The notes under the pieces are model-generated. The model searched no databases. It saw only the letters and a list, made by a program, of their open reading frames with translations, and was not told the origin of the DNA. The translations under genes were made by a program, and so were the position numbers. 14,323 nt of DNA from Patescibacteria group bacterium UBA5187. GTDB taxonomy: Bacteria; Patescibacteriota; Minisyncoccia; Phycocordibacterales; PALSA-1337. Below, piece by piece: positions 1-6,979 of the stretch (position 1 is its first letter; each line of letters opens with the position of its first letter). The stretch is taken from contig DHWH01000029.1 of the NCBI GenBank assembly GCA_002413065.1, forward strand, positions 1 to 14,323, written 5' to 3'.

Positions 1-22
1 CTATTGAACCTATACGTACCCA

Positions 23-51
23 TTGACAATAAGACTAATGTGAGATACTGT
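23..51 (+). promoter_or_regulatory. Candidate sigma70 promoter upstream of the surface protein gene
   Basis: A perfect -35 box TTGACA (23-28) is followed after exactly 17 nt by TACTGT (46-51), a 4 of 6 match to the -10 consensus. This would give a transcript with a leader of about 55 nt. Two A/T-rich -10-like boxes lie closer to the start, TATAAA (90-95) and TAAAAT (103-108). They would give the short leaders seen at other genes here, so which promoter is used is not settled. Confidence 0.4.
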
Positions 52-112
52 ACGTTTATTGAGTAATTAGGGGCAAATAGGTACGGCTCTATAAATACAC
101 TTTAAAATAAAC

Positions 113-1171
113 GTGAAAAACAGCATGAATACTGCCAACAGATACATTTCATTAAGCCTTTTATTTATGCTCGCTTTTGCCGTACTCCTAAGCACACCTC
201 GATCTGCGCATGCATTTGGTATTGGAGATATTTTGGATCCATTGCATATATTGCCAGGTTCCGGTCACGGTCATTCTATACTACCGCCTCTTCCACCTCT
301 GCCTCCGCTGCCAAGGTTTCCAAACACAGGTTCTAGTAATACTAACAACACAGGCGCACGCACAGTTACGAATAACAATAATTATGTAAACAGTAACGTA
401 AACAGTCCGGGCGGGACGGTTATTATTGGAAACGTAAATACGTCATCAGGAAACCCCGCACCGGCGAATAACAATAATTACAACTATAATTATTCAGGCG
501 GAAATTACGGAGGTCCCTTCATTTATCCGGCACCGGCGCCAACATATCAGCCGCCAGTTTATTATCAACAGCCACCGACATATTACCAGCAGCCTACGTA
601 CTATCAGCAGCAAACCTACCAACAGCCCACATACGTTCAACCTACAACGTACTATCAACCAACCTATCAGCAGTCAACATATTATCAGCCTGCGATGGTT
701 GCGTACGCTGGGAATAATGCAACAGGTCTCGATGTCGGTTGTTATGCGGACCCAAGTACTTCGCGCATAAATCAGCCGGTCACATGGAGTGTCGAGGTAA
801 CCGGAGGATATGCCCCATATACGTACACATGGACAGGTTCCAATGGCCTTTCCGGCAATCAGAGTTCAATAATTACATATTATGATACGCCCGGTTCAAA
901 AAATGCGGTTGTGACAGTCACATCAGCGAATGGATTGAGCGGAACACGCACCTGCAGCAATACGGTGAATGTCATTTCGAATGTTGCTCCTGTCCGAACG
1001 GCGGTTAATCCGGCCCTGCAACAGCCTGTAGTTCAAGCAAATAACGGACTCGGTGCCGCGGCATTCCTCTCACTTTCCAATCTTGCATGGGGATGGATTT
1101 TAATTTTGATTATCTTGGCCCTTTTCTCTGCTATCGTATATCTCTTGCACAACAGGAATAAGGTTAGGTAA
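113..1171 (+). CDS. Secreted, membrane-anchored surface protein with low-complexity Y/Q/P-rich stalk and PKD-like domain
   Basis: The 352-residue product is probably a cell-surface protein tethered by its C-terminus. Residues 10-34 form a signal peptide with a likely cut after AHA. A proline-rich stretch (58-70) and an Asn-rich stretch (71-132) follow. Residues 144-193 are a low-complexity stalk of TYYQQP-like units, with 14 Tyr and 15 Gln in 50 residues. Residues 205-288 form a PKD-like beta-sandwich with the pattern VTW..VTGGYAPYTYTW, closed by Cys210 and Cys281, which could form a disulfide. Residues 325-345 are a hydrophobic helix followed by a basic tail, typical of a C-terminal anchor. 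The start is GTG at 113; an in-frame ATG at 125 leaves the signal peptide intact and may be the real start. Proteins with this cysteine-bounded domain and Tyr/Gln stalks are, from memory, common in Patescibacteria. The ligand or partner is unknown. Confidence 0.8.
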   Translation: MKNSMNTANRYISLSLLFMLAFAVLLSTPRSAHAFGIGDILDPLHILPGSGHGHSILPPLPPLPPLPRFPNTGSSNTNNTGARTVTNNNNYVNSNVNSPGGTVIIGNVNTSSGNPAPANNNNYNYNYSGGNYGGPFIYPAPAPTYQPPVYYQQPPTYYQQPTYYQQQTYQQPTYVQPTTYYQPTYQQSTYYQPAMVAYAGNNATGLDVGCYADPSTSRINQPVTWSVEVTGGYAPYTYTWTGSNGLSGNQSSIITYYDTPGSKNAVVTVTSANGLSGTRTCSNTVNVISNVAPVRTAVNPALQQPVVQANNGLGAAAFLSLSNLAWGWILILIILALFSAIVYLLHNRNKVR

Positions 1172-1212
1172 TAGGGAACTTTCTTCAATTAATATTTTGA
1201 GGTTTACCTAAT

Positions 1213-1241
1213 AAAAAAGTGCGTAGCTACTAGCTGCGCAC
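1213..1241 (-). terminator. Intrinsic terminator of the purN-like gene
   Basis: Positions 1219-1241 form a 10-bp stem with one G-T wobble (GTGCGTAGCT paired with AGCTGCGCAC) and a 3-nt ACT loop. Read on the minus strand, the stem is followed by six T residues (the A-run 1213-1218 on the plus strand). It lies 25 nt past the stop of the minus-strand formyltransferase gene. On the plus strand no T-run follows, so it should not end the upstream surface protein transcript efficiently. Confidence 0.85.
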
Positions 1242-1265
1242 GATGCTTCGATGACAGTCTATTTA

Positions 1266-1907
1266 TTATTCCAAATCTGCCCCGCAAATTGATTTCGGAT
1301 CCAGGCCATCCCAGTGAATTTTTCCATGGACGACGTCATTGGTGATCCTTGCCTGCCACTCATGTTCCATCCGGTTCACACGTTCGGCAAGCGTATCCGC
1401 GTCATCATCAGGGTAGATGCTGACTTTCCGTTGGAAGAAAATCGCACCGGGATCATCATACTTGGCTGTGGCAAAATGCATCGTCACGCCAGAGTAGGCG
1501 ACCTCACTTCGTTTAAAGGCGGCAATCACCGCTTCATGGACCTTGTGTCCGTAAAAGTCTTTGCCGCCGAATTTCCGGAGATCGAATGCCGGGTGGATGT
1601 TGAAGGTTGTCCGCGGATCCAAACCTTGAACAAAACCTAGCCAGCCAGACAGGGCGGTAAAGTCCGCACAGGATTCGGCCACTATCCTTCGATAGTCATT
1701 CGCTGTTCGTCCTCTTGGAGAGTGAACGAAGGGAACCCCTAGTTCCTGGGCTTTGCTGAAGACTCCGCCATTTGGATGATTCGAAACCACAGCGACAATT
1801 TTTACATCGAGGATTCCAGTTCGAGTGGCCTCCACAAGCTTTTTGAAGCCCGAGCCGCCTTTGTCAGGCTCTTTTTCGCCGGACGCGAAGATAATGAGTT
1901 TTTTCAT
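1266..1907 (-). CDS. purN: Phosphoribosylglycinamide formyltransferase-like protein (PurN family)
   Basis: The family transfers a formyl group from 10-formyltetrahydrofolate to glycinamide ribonucleotide in purine synthesis. The 213-residue product has the usual PurN length. The catalytic set is visible: Asn103 and His105 in FNIHP, and an Asp at 151/152 in KYDDPGAIFF, matching Asn106, His108 and Asp144 of the E. coli enzyme. The start matches the family (MKKLIIFASG), but the phosphate-binding loop is longer than the E. coli GNGSN loop (EKEPDKGGSG). I chose ATG at 1907; the frame stays open to 2129, but that extension is A/T-rich, hydrophobic and unlike PurN. No Shine-Dalgarno sequence is seen. 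It stands alone, with no other purine gene in the window and its own terminator. A related formyltransferase acting on another substrate cannot be excluded. Confidence 0.85.
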   Translation of the reverse strand: MKKLIIFASGEKEPDKGGSGFKKLVEATRTGILDVKIVAVVSNHPNGGVFSKAQELGVPFVHSPRGRTANDYRRIVAESCADFTALSGWLGFVQGLDPRTTFNIHPAFDLRKFGGKDFYGHKVHEAVIAAFKRSEVAYSGVTMHFATAKYDDPGAIFFQRKVSIYPDDDADTLAERVNRMEHEWQARITNDVVHGKIHWDGLDPKSICGADLE

Positions 1908-2059
1908 AGTTTTAATAAGCTGTTCAGATTCCAGAATGGCAGAAATCCACAATTTTATCAAGGGATACAAAATCAGAGGGGAATAAAGCGTAATATTATA
2001 AAAATACCCACGTCTTAATGAGAGTAAAAATAGGTTCCGTAACATTTGGCATTTTTTAT

Positions 2060-2065
2060 TATAAT
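2060..2065 (+). promoter_or_regulatory. Consensus -10 box of the sugar dehydrogenase gene
   Basis: A perfect TATAAT lies 14 nt before the ATG at 2080, predicting a leader of only about 8 nt. No clear -35 box is seen at 17 nt spacing; TTCCGT (2035-2040) at 19 nt is a weak candidate. There is no ribosome-binding site. The 172-bp divergent region 1908-2079 otherwise holds only A/T-rich sequence. Confidence 0.5.
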
Positions 2066-2079
2066 ACACATACATTTTC

Positions 2080-4692
2080 ATGAAAAAAATACTTCGCGCG
2101 ATTAATTTTGGCGTATTTGCCACGATCATTTTCCCTGCGATGACTGCATATGCCGCTCCGACTGTCCCTCAAGGTTTCCAGGTGAACACGGTAGTGTCCG
2201 GCCTCTCTCTTCCGACAGCATTCCAGTTTGCTCCGGACGGGAGAATGTTTATCGGGCAAAAGTCCGGTGCGGTGCGTATCTTCAAGAACGGACAACTTTT
2301 GCCGAATCCGGTAGTCCAACTCACTGACATTAATGATTATGCCGATCGTGGCCTCGAAGGATTGGCGCTCGATCCCAATTTTTCCCAGAACGGCTACATG
2401 TACATCGCATATACGTATGAAAATAATCCCGGACAGGATTACAAGGGCAATAAGACCGGCCGCATCATCCGGCTTACGGTAGTTGGTGATACCGCAAGTC
2501 TGGCGAGCAAGGTTGTGATCCTGGGAAGTGTCGGAGGGGACGCGGCGCATCCTTCGTGCAGGAATTTTGCCACGACTTCCGATTGTGCGCCCTCAGACTC
2601 CAATACTCACAGCATGGGTGCATTGCGTTTTGGTCCGGATGGAAAATTGTGGGCCACGCTTGGCGATGGGGCAGGGTATCTCACTGTAGATCCTCTGGCC
2701 ATGGATGCACAGGACATTCATAGTTTGGGAGGGAAGATGATCCGTATCAATACGGATGGTACTGCTCCTTCCGACAATCCTTTTTATAATGGAAATCCCA
2801 ATGACAATCAATCCAAGGTCTGGAGCTTCGGTCATAGGAATAGCTACCGCTTTTCATTCCGTCCTTCGGATGGCAAGATATTTTTCGGTGATGTCGGCTG
2901 GGCGACATGGGAGGAGCTCAATATTGGAGGAAAGGGCAGGAATTTCGCGTGGCCATGTCGCGAAGGATATATTACTACTTCGTACAACTGTACACCGGTG
3001 ACCGCCTCGACGGACCCGATCTACGTGTACGACCACCACACTGGTACGGGCACTGCCATCGGCGGAGTATTTTTGCCGGCAAGTAATTATTCGGTACCAT
3101 ATGCCAACAATTATTTCTTCGGAGATTATGGAAATGATATTCTGAAGCGCGTGGTGCTCAACAGTGATGATTCCGTGGCATCTGTGGAAGATTTTGTGAC
3201 AGGTGCGGGTGGTCCGGTAGATTTTTCCATTGGTCCCGACGGTGCGCTTTATTACGCAGCTATAAATGTGGGACAAATTCGAAAATTTGTTCAAGGTTCG
3301 GGCAATCGTCCGCCAGTGGCTTCGATAACGGCAAATCCAACATCAGGTCCTGCTCCGCTCACTGTGCATTTTTCCGGTTCGAATTCCAGTGATCCGGATA
3401 ATGATCCGCTCACCTATGCTTGGAACTTTGGCGACGGACAAACTTCTACGGCAGCCAACCCGGATCATGTATATAATACGAACGCCATCTACACCGCGAC
3501 ATTGACTGTGACTGACAGTCACGCTGCATCAAATGCCGCCACGGCACATATATCAGTCGGACAAACGCAGAGTGGTGCAAATCCTCACCATGTTGAGACG
3601 GTTATCGCACCTTCGCCGGTGGTTATCGGTCACGAGGAGACCTTGACCACGACGATTAGTAATTCCGGCACGACAGCCCCTTTTATAATTGATATGGAAA
3701 TATACAATTCGAGTAATGTGCAGGTTGCACAAAAAATATATGAAAATCAGTCTGTTCCGACAGGGGGACAAAGTCAGTTCGGATTGACGTGGCTCCCTCC
3801 AGCTATCGGGGACTACAGCGCCAAAATTGGTCTGTTCAAGTCGGGTTGGTCGGGAATGTACGAATGGAATGATCAAGCCCTCCCTATAAAAGTTCTCAAC
3901 CGTGCTCCGACTGGCTCGCCTTCGTTCACGCAGTCGACAACGGTGACTGCAAATCCGGCGGTTGGTTCGACTGACACCATTGGAGTGACGGTAAAGGATA
4001 CGGGGGATTTTGGCGATGCTCTCATCGATATCGAAGTCTATAAAGACGGCGTACAAGTGGGGCAAAAGGCTTTCGATAATCAGCACTTCGAGGCCGGTGA
4101 ATCAAAGAATTTTTCTTATGCATATCCTGTGACATCCGACGGGACATACAAAATTTCCGTAGGCGTTTTCAAGACGGGATGGGCCGGAATCTATACATGG
4201 TTTGATCAAGTCGCATCATTTACCACCAGCGGAGGCGCATCCTCAAACTCTATCTACACGGATTCTCTTGCGTCAGGATGGGAAAATTGGTCATGGGGCA
4301 GTACGATTAATTTTAGTGACACCTCATACGTCTATCAGGGATCTTCCGCGATAAAAATTAGATATGACTCTCCATGGGCGGGAATGTTCCTCCATAACCC
4401 GGGGCTCGATACGAGTGGCAAAGCAAACCTCGCATTTGCCGTGAATGGCGGAGTTTCCGGAGGACAAACTCTCCAGATATTCACCTACGATGCGAATGGG
4501 ATAAAATCGTCTGTAAAAAATCTTTCGGCGTATGTATCAGGCGGAACAATTGACGCGAATACGTGGAAACAAGTAAGCATACCTCTCGCGGATATTGGGG
4601 CACAAAATAAAATTATTTCAGGAATTGTGATTCAGGACGTGAGCGGAAATTCGGGGGTATCGGTGAATATTGATGCTTTGAGGGTGGAATAG
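2080..4692 (+). CDS. Secreted PQQ-type sugar (glucose/sorbosone) dehydrogenase with PKD and carbohydrate-binding-like modules
   Basis: The 870-residue exported protein starts with a signal peptide (about 1-25, AYA cut). Residues 30-405 match the six-bladed beta-propeller of soluble aldose sugar dehydrogenases, with RGLEGLALDPNF (90-101), the likely catalytic His177 in THSMGALRFGPDG, FGHRNSYRFSF (250-260) and DVGWATWEELN (271-281). This family oxidises sugars using PQQ. Residues 410-494 are a PKD domain (WNFGDG at 448-453). Two related beta-sandwich repeats follow (503-607 and 616-717), each ending in a GLFKSGW/GVFKTGW plus W(N/F)DQ motif. Residues 723-870 look like a jelly-roll carbohydrate-binding module. 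The only four cysteines (160, 169, 293, 304) could form two disulfides. No PQQ synthesis genes are present, so the cofactor would have to be scavenged, or the protein only binds sugar. There is no transmembrane anchor. Confidence 0.85.
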   Translation: MKKILRAINFGVFATIIFPAMTAYAAPTVPQGFQVNTVVSGLSLPTAFQFAPDGRMFIGQKSGAVRIFKNGQLLPNPVVQLTDINDYADRGLEGLALDPNFSQNGYMYIAYTYENNPGQDYKGNKTGRIIRLTVVGDTASLASKVVILGSVGGDAAHPSCRNFATTSDCAPSDSNTHSMGALRFGPDGKLWATLGDGAGYLTVDPLAMDAQDIHSLGGKMIRINTDGTAPSDNPFYNGNPNDNQSKVWSFGHRNSYRFSFRPSDGKIFFGDVGWATWEELNIGGKGRNFAWPCREGYITTSYNCTPVTASTDPIYVYDHHTGTGTAIGGVFLPASNYSVPYANNYFFGDYGNDILKRVVLNSDDSVASVEDFVTGAGGPVDFSIGPDGALYYAAINVGQIRKFVQGSGNRPPVASITANPTSGPAPLTVHFSGSNSSDPDNDPLTYAWNFGDGQTSTAANPDHVYNTNAIYTATLTVTDSHAASNAATAHISVGQTQSGANPHHVETVIAPSPVVIGHEETLTTTISNSGTTAPFIIDMEIYNSSNVQVAQKIYENQSVPTGGQSQFGLTWLPPAIGDYSAKIGLFKSGWSGMYEWNDQALPIKVLNRAPTGSPSFTQSTTVTANPAVGSTDTIGVTVKDTGDFGDALIDIEVYKDGVQVGQKAFDNQHFEAGESKNFSYAYPVTSDGTYKISVGVFKTGWAGIYTWFDQVASFTTSGGASSNSIYTDSLASGWENWSWGSTINFSDTSYVYQGSSAIKIRYDSPWAGMFLHNPGLDTSGKANLAFAVNGGVSGGQTLQIFTYDANGIKSSVKNLSAYVSGGTIDANTWKQVSIPLADIGAQNKIISGIVIQDVSGNSGVSVNIDALRVE

Positions 4693-4710
4693 CAGTATCT
4701 TACATAAAAC

Positions 4711-4719
4711 TGATACACT
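4711..4719 (+). promoter_or_regulatory. Extended -10 promoter, predicted leaderless start
   Basis: TGATACACT has the extended -10 form TG-n-TACACT (hexamer 4714-4719, 4 of 6 to consensus) and ends 7 nt before the ATG at 4727. Transcription would begin at or next to the A of the start codon. No -35 box is evident. It would allow independent transcription although the preceding stop is only 34 nt upstream. Confidence 0.4.
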
Positions 4720-4726
4720 ATGTCGT

Positions 4727-5737
4727 ATGTTAGTAAACAAATACCCAGCTTCTAGCAGGATGTTCGACTGGATATTCACCTTTTTCACCGGATTGTGGAC
4801 TGCCGGCGCATACATAGACGGCTGGGCGCACACGCATTTGGAATCATCGCTGGAATCGTTCTTTACTCCATGGCATGCCGTTTTTTATTTTGGACTTTTT
4901 GCCACAGGTGTTTCATTGGTAGTGTGCGTATGGATAAACCACAAGAAGGGATACCCGCTTAGATTTGCATTGCCAAAAGAATACATCTTTGCCTTTATAG
5001 GTCTTATAATTTCTTTTGTGGCCGGGGTGGGTGATATGCTCTGGCATTTAACGTTCGGGATCGAGGTGGGAGTGGAAGCTTTGTTGAGCCCGACACATCT
5101 ATTGTTGGCTATCGGCGGTGCAGTAATGGTGGCCGGCCCGTTATCGGCAGTATGGTATAGGCACAAATCCCATCCTATACACAGCGGGCCGACTATATTG
5201 TCCGCGGCATATTTTCTCGCAGTGATCACGTTCATGTTCCAGTTTCTGCATCCGTTTAATATGCCTTGGATGGCGGAGTCGTTCTTCCTTAAAAATCCGA
5301 TCCCTATTGATTTTGCTGTGGCGCTCGGCGTCGCAAATATAGTATTTTTTACGGTGACATTTGTCGGCCTCGCTTTGTCCACTGTAAGACACTGGGTTTT
5401 CCCATTCGGAAGCTTCACGATAATTCTTTTTATCAATACGCTCGCCGCGACTCTTATGGAATCGGCATATTATCAGTTCATATGGACGGCGCTTATCGCG
5501 GGCATCCTGATTGATATTCTGTATTATGTGCTTATACGACGAGGTCAGCGTTCCATGCATCATATTCATTTGTTTAGTTTTTGGGCGCCGTTCATACTGG
5601 TCTCTGTGTACATGGCAACAATATATGTAACGGATACTATTGCGTGGTCAATTCATACGTGGACCGGCAGCATCTTTATTGCCGGAATTTTTGGATATCT
5701 GATGAGTCATCTGGTAATTCCATTCCAAAAATCCTAA
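4727..5737 (+). CDS. Polytopic membrane protein with conserved-looking His/Asp/Glu residues, function unknown
   Basis: The 336-residue product is almost all hydrophobic, with about nine predicted membrane helices (for example 47-70, 86-103, 117-143, 156-175, 194-217, 248-271, 284-303, 310-333). Polar residues that are costly in a membrane recur in an ordered pattern in the N-terminal third: Asp31, His35 and His37 in DGWAHTH, His50 in FFTPWH, Asp103 and His107 in GDMLWH, Glu113 and Glu117, then His124 in LLSPTH. From memory, uncharacterised membrane proteins with similar DxxxHxH, PWH, GDxxWH and SPxH signatures occur in Actinobacteria and other phyla. Such an arrangement would suit an intramembrane metal site, but no reaction can be named. 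It follows the sugar dehydrogenase by 34 nt and converges on the broken ku gene. No Shine-Dalgarno sequence is seen. Confidence 0.8.
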   Translation: MLVNKYPASSRMFDWIFTFFTGLWTAGAYIDGWAHTHLESSLESFFTPWHAVFYFGLFATGVSLVVCVWINHKKGYPLRFALPKEYIFAFIGLIISFVAGVGDMLWHLTFGIEVGVEALLSPTHLLLAIGGAVMVAGPLSAVWYRHKSHPIHSGPTILSAAYFLAVITFMFQFLHPFNMPWMAESFFLKNPIPIDFAVALGVANIVFFTVTFVGLALSTVRHWVFPFGSFTIILFINTLAATLMESAYYQFIWTALIAGILIDILYYVLIRRGQRSMHHIHLFSFWAPFILVSVYMATIYVTDTIAWSIHTWTGSIFIAGIFGYLMSHLVIPFQKS

Positions 5738-5748
5738 TTTTACAATTG

Positions 5749-6126
5749 TCAGGATATTGTGGATATTGAGGCAAATGCAGATACAGGTTCGATGAAATAT
5801 GGCTTCGCGATATATTTGACCGGAATTTCTTTTTCATTGACAAAGTTCAGGATCTCGATGGTTTTTGTCTTTCGCGGAGCGGCTTTCTTGAAGTCATCGT
5901 CGGAAAGAATGACGAAGTCGCCTTTTTGATATTCATATCCTTTGACGATTTCCTGCATTGAAACCTCCTTGCCTGTTTCGCGGCAGATTTTGGCATACGA
6001 AATAGGGCAGTGTCCGTGCTTTTCAAGCATGCGGAATTTCAGGGCGCGCTCTGCGGAGGCGCTGTAGATGTTGACCGGAATATTGATGAGCCCGAAGCTC
6101 AACGATCCTGACCATATTGCTCGCAT
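5749..6126 (-). pseudogene. ku: Truncated Ku gene (amino-terminal fragment only)
   Basis: Intact bacterial Ku (about 250-300 residues) forms a homodimeric ring on DNA ends and recruits LigD for end joining. This 125-residue ORF begins exactly like Ku (MRAIWSGSLSFGLINIPVNI) and follows the family through KGYEYQKGDFVILSDDDF (62-79) and KTIEILNFV, up to about KPYFIEP (residues 108-114, near position 5785). The last 11 residues (VSAFASISTIS) do not resemble Ku, and a TGA ends the frame 11 nt before the stop of the convergent membrane protein gene. More than half of the protein, including most of the DNA ring and the C-terminal part, is missing. No ligD is present nearby. The cut is on the 3' side, so this is best read as a remnant left by a deletion or rearrangement. 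A stable small fragment with another role is possible but unsupported. Confidence 0.8.
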
Positions 6127-6391
6127 ATTGGATATGACGTGTGAAAGGGCAATCGGTTTCGCGGGAATGTCCGCACATTGCTCATCTAAGTTTTGTGGAT
6201 AACTGCTCCTTTACTTGCGTGTTAGGGAGGTGTAACTTTATATCAGTACAGTACTTTTATATATGATGTATTTGGTTGCAGAGTTAGAAACGTGTATTAA
6301 TTTCGCGTTTCGCACCTGCACCCAAGTTGAACTCGCGCTGAGTGGCGTTGAGGAATACCCAAGTTCAGGGATTCAAACACATACAAAGCAT
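6127..6391. other. Intergenic region between the ku remnant and the GC-rich secreted gene
   Basis: These 265 bases separate divergent genes. They contain one exact DnaA-box sequence TTATCCACA on the minus strand (6194-6202) and a 9-nt direct repeat ACCCAAGTT (6320-6328 and 6357-6365, 37 nt apart). An A/T-rich patch around 6250-6265 could hold a -10 box. The reading frame of the downstream gene is open back to 6263, but the translated stretch is not signal-peptide-like. No convincing gene or RNA was seen. Confidence 0.4.
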
Positions 6392-6853
6392 ATGAAAACA
6401 AAGATCCCGCGGTTAATGGGCCTGGGCCTAGCAGCTCTGGCGTTTACGTTTGTTGGAACAGCGTTTGGCGATTCCGGCGGTACCAAAGAGAAAGTGACGG
6501 CTTCGGCCAAAGCCCAATATGCACCTGGCGTCATTCAAGGCTTTCAATCCGATGCTCTCTCCCGGTCACCTGGCGCACGGGCTCTCTACAGTCCCGCCGC
6601 CATTTGCGCGATTCCAGCCGCCGGCACCATCAGTGCTACGACTCATCAGAGCAAAACGGCGACTGAAGTCGCGTTTGTTATCGGCACAGGTTGCAAAGAA
6701 CGCTCCATCTCGCTCGATATTCCGCAACTCGCCAGCCAATCGGCTACCGGCGCGGCCTATCAATCGATTACGTCGCGAGCCTCGGGCACCGCGAAGGAGG
6801 TCAGCTTCGGCACCGATTCCAGTGGTGGTGCACAGTGCGTTCTCTTGGGTTAG
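6392..6853 (+). CDS. Small secreted protein of unknown function, GC-rich
   Basis: The 153-residue product has a clear signal peptide (1-26, MKTKIPRLMG then a hydrophobic core, cut after AFG). The mature part is rich in Ala, Ser, Thr and Gly and contains three cysteines (72, 101, 149). Two stretches look like diverged copies, SKTATEVAFVIGTGC (87-101) and SGTAKEVSFGTDSSGGAQC (131-149), hinting at a small duplicated beta fold. No known domain is recognised. I chose ATG 6392 because it gives a textbook signal peptide; an ATG at 6263 would add a 43-residue non-signal extension. By hand count, five of its 60-nt lines are 59% G+C (177 of 300), against 43% (78 of 180) for three lines from neighbouring genes, suggesting a separate origin. 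A strong terminator follows. Confidence 0.65.
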   Translation: MKTKIPRLMGLGLAALAFTFVGTAFGDSGGTKEKVTASAKAQYAPGVIQGFQSDALSRSPGARALYSPAAICAIPAAGTISATTHQSKTATEVAFVIGTGCKERSISLDIPQLASQSATGAAYQSITSRASGTAKEVSFGTDSSGGAQCVLLG

Positions 6854-6882
6854 CGAAATTAGTTTGGCCTCGGTAAGTTCAC

Positions 6883-6911
6883 GGGCGGAAGAATTTCTTC
6901 CGCCCTTTTTT
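6883..6911 (+). terminator. Strong intrinsic terminator after the secreted protein gene
   Basis: A perfect 10-bp stem (GGGCGGAAGA with TCTTCCGCCC, 6883-6905), a 3-nt loop and six T residues (6906-6911) lie 30 nt after the stop at 6853. This is a textbook rho-independent terminator on the plus strand. Confidence 0.92.
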
Positions 6912-6960
6912 ATTCCCAGGAAACCCCGACTGTCCGGACCCCTTTAAAAATGCGCTGGAT

Positions 6961-6966
6961 TATACT
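6961..6966 (+). promoter_or_regulatory. Candidate -10 box of the HD-domain gene
   Basis: TATACT (5 of 6 to consensus) ends 13 nt before the ATG at 6980, predicting a leader of about 7 nt. No -35 box is evident. It lies just downstream of the terminator, where a new promoter is expected. It also supports starting the HD gene at 6980 and not at the in-frame ATG at 6950, which is upstream of the box. Confidence 0.4.
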
Positions 6967-6979
6967 AGTATTAAGTTAC

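Noticed and set aside
542..695. Repeated TATCAGCAG-like units as a CRISPR or satellite array
   Set aside because: The units are short, degenerate and in frame, and they encode a Tyr/Gln-rich protein stalk; there are no regular spacers.
1164..1211. 8-bp inverted repeat TTAGGTAA / TTACCTAA after the surface protein gene
   Set aside because: The 32-nt loop and A/T-rich arms make a weak hairpin, and it is followed by A residues on the plus strand, so it is not a convincing terminator.
1908..2129. N-terminal extension of the purN frame and the minus-strand frame 2059-2550
   Set aside because: The extension is unlike PurN and would overlap the start of the sugar dehydrogenase. The 2059-2550 frame is antisense to the well-supported propeller domain.
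4690..4720. GTATC/GATAC hairpin between the sugar dehydrogenase and the membrane protein gene
   Set aside because: It has only a 5-bp A/T-rich stem, a 12-nt loop and no T-run; it overlaps the better-supported extended -10 box.
6194..6202. Exact DnaA-box sequence (TTATCCACA on the minus strand)
   Set aside because: It is a single box with no cluster, no A/T-rich unwinding region and no dnaA or dnaN nearby. One chance 9-mer in 14 kb on two strands is not surprising, so I do not call an origin.
6519..6947. Alternative plus-strand frame overlapping the GC-rich secreted gene
   Set aside because: It is Arg/Pro-rich, as expected from an out-of-frame reading of GC-rich DNA. It lacks a signal peptide and runs through the terminator hairpin.
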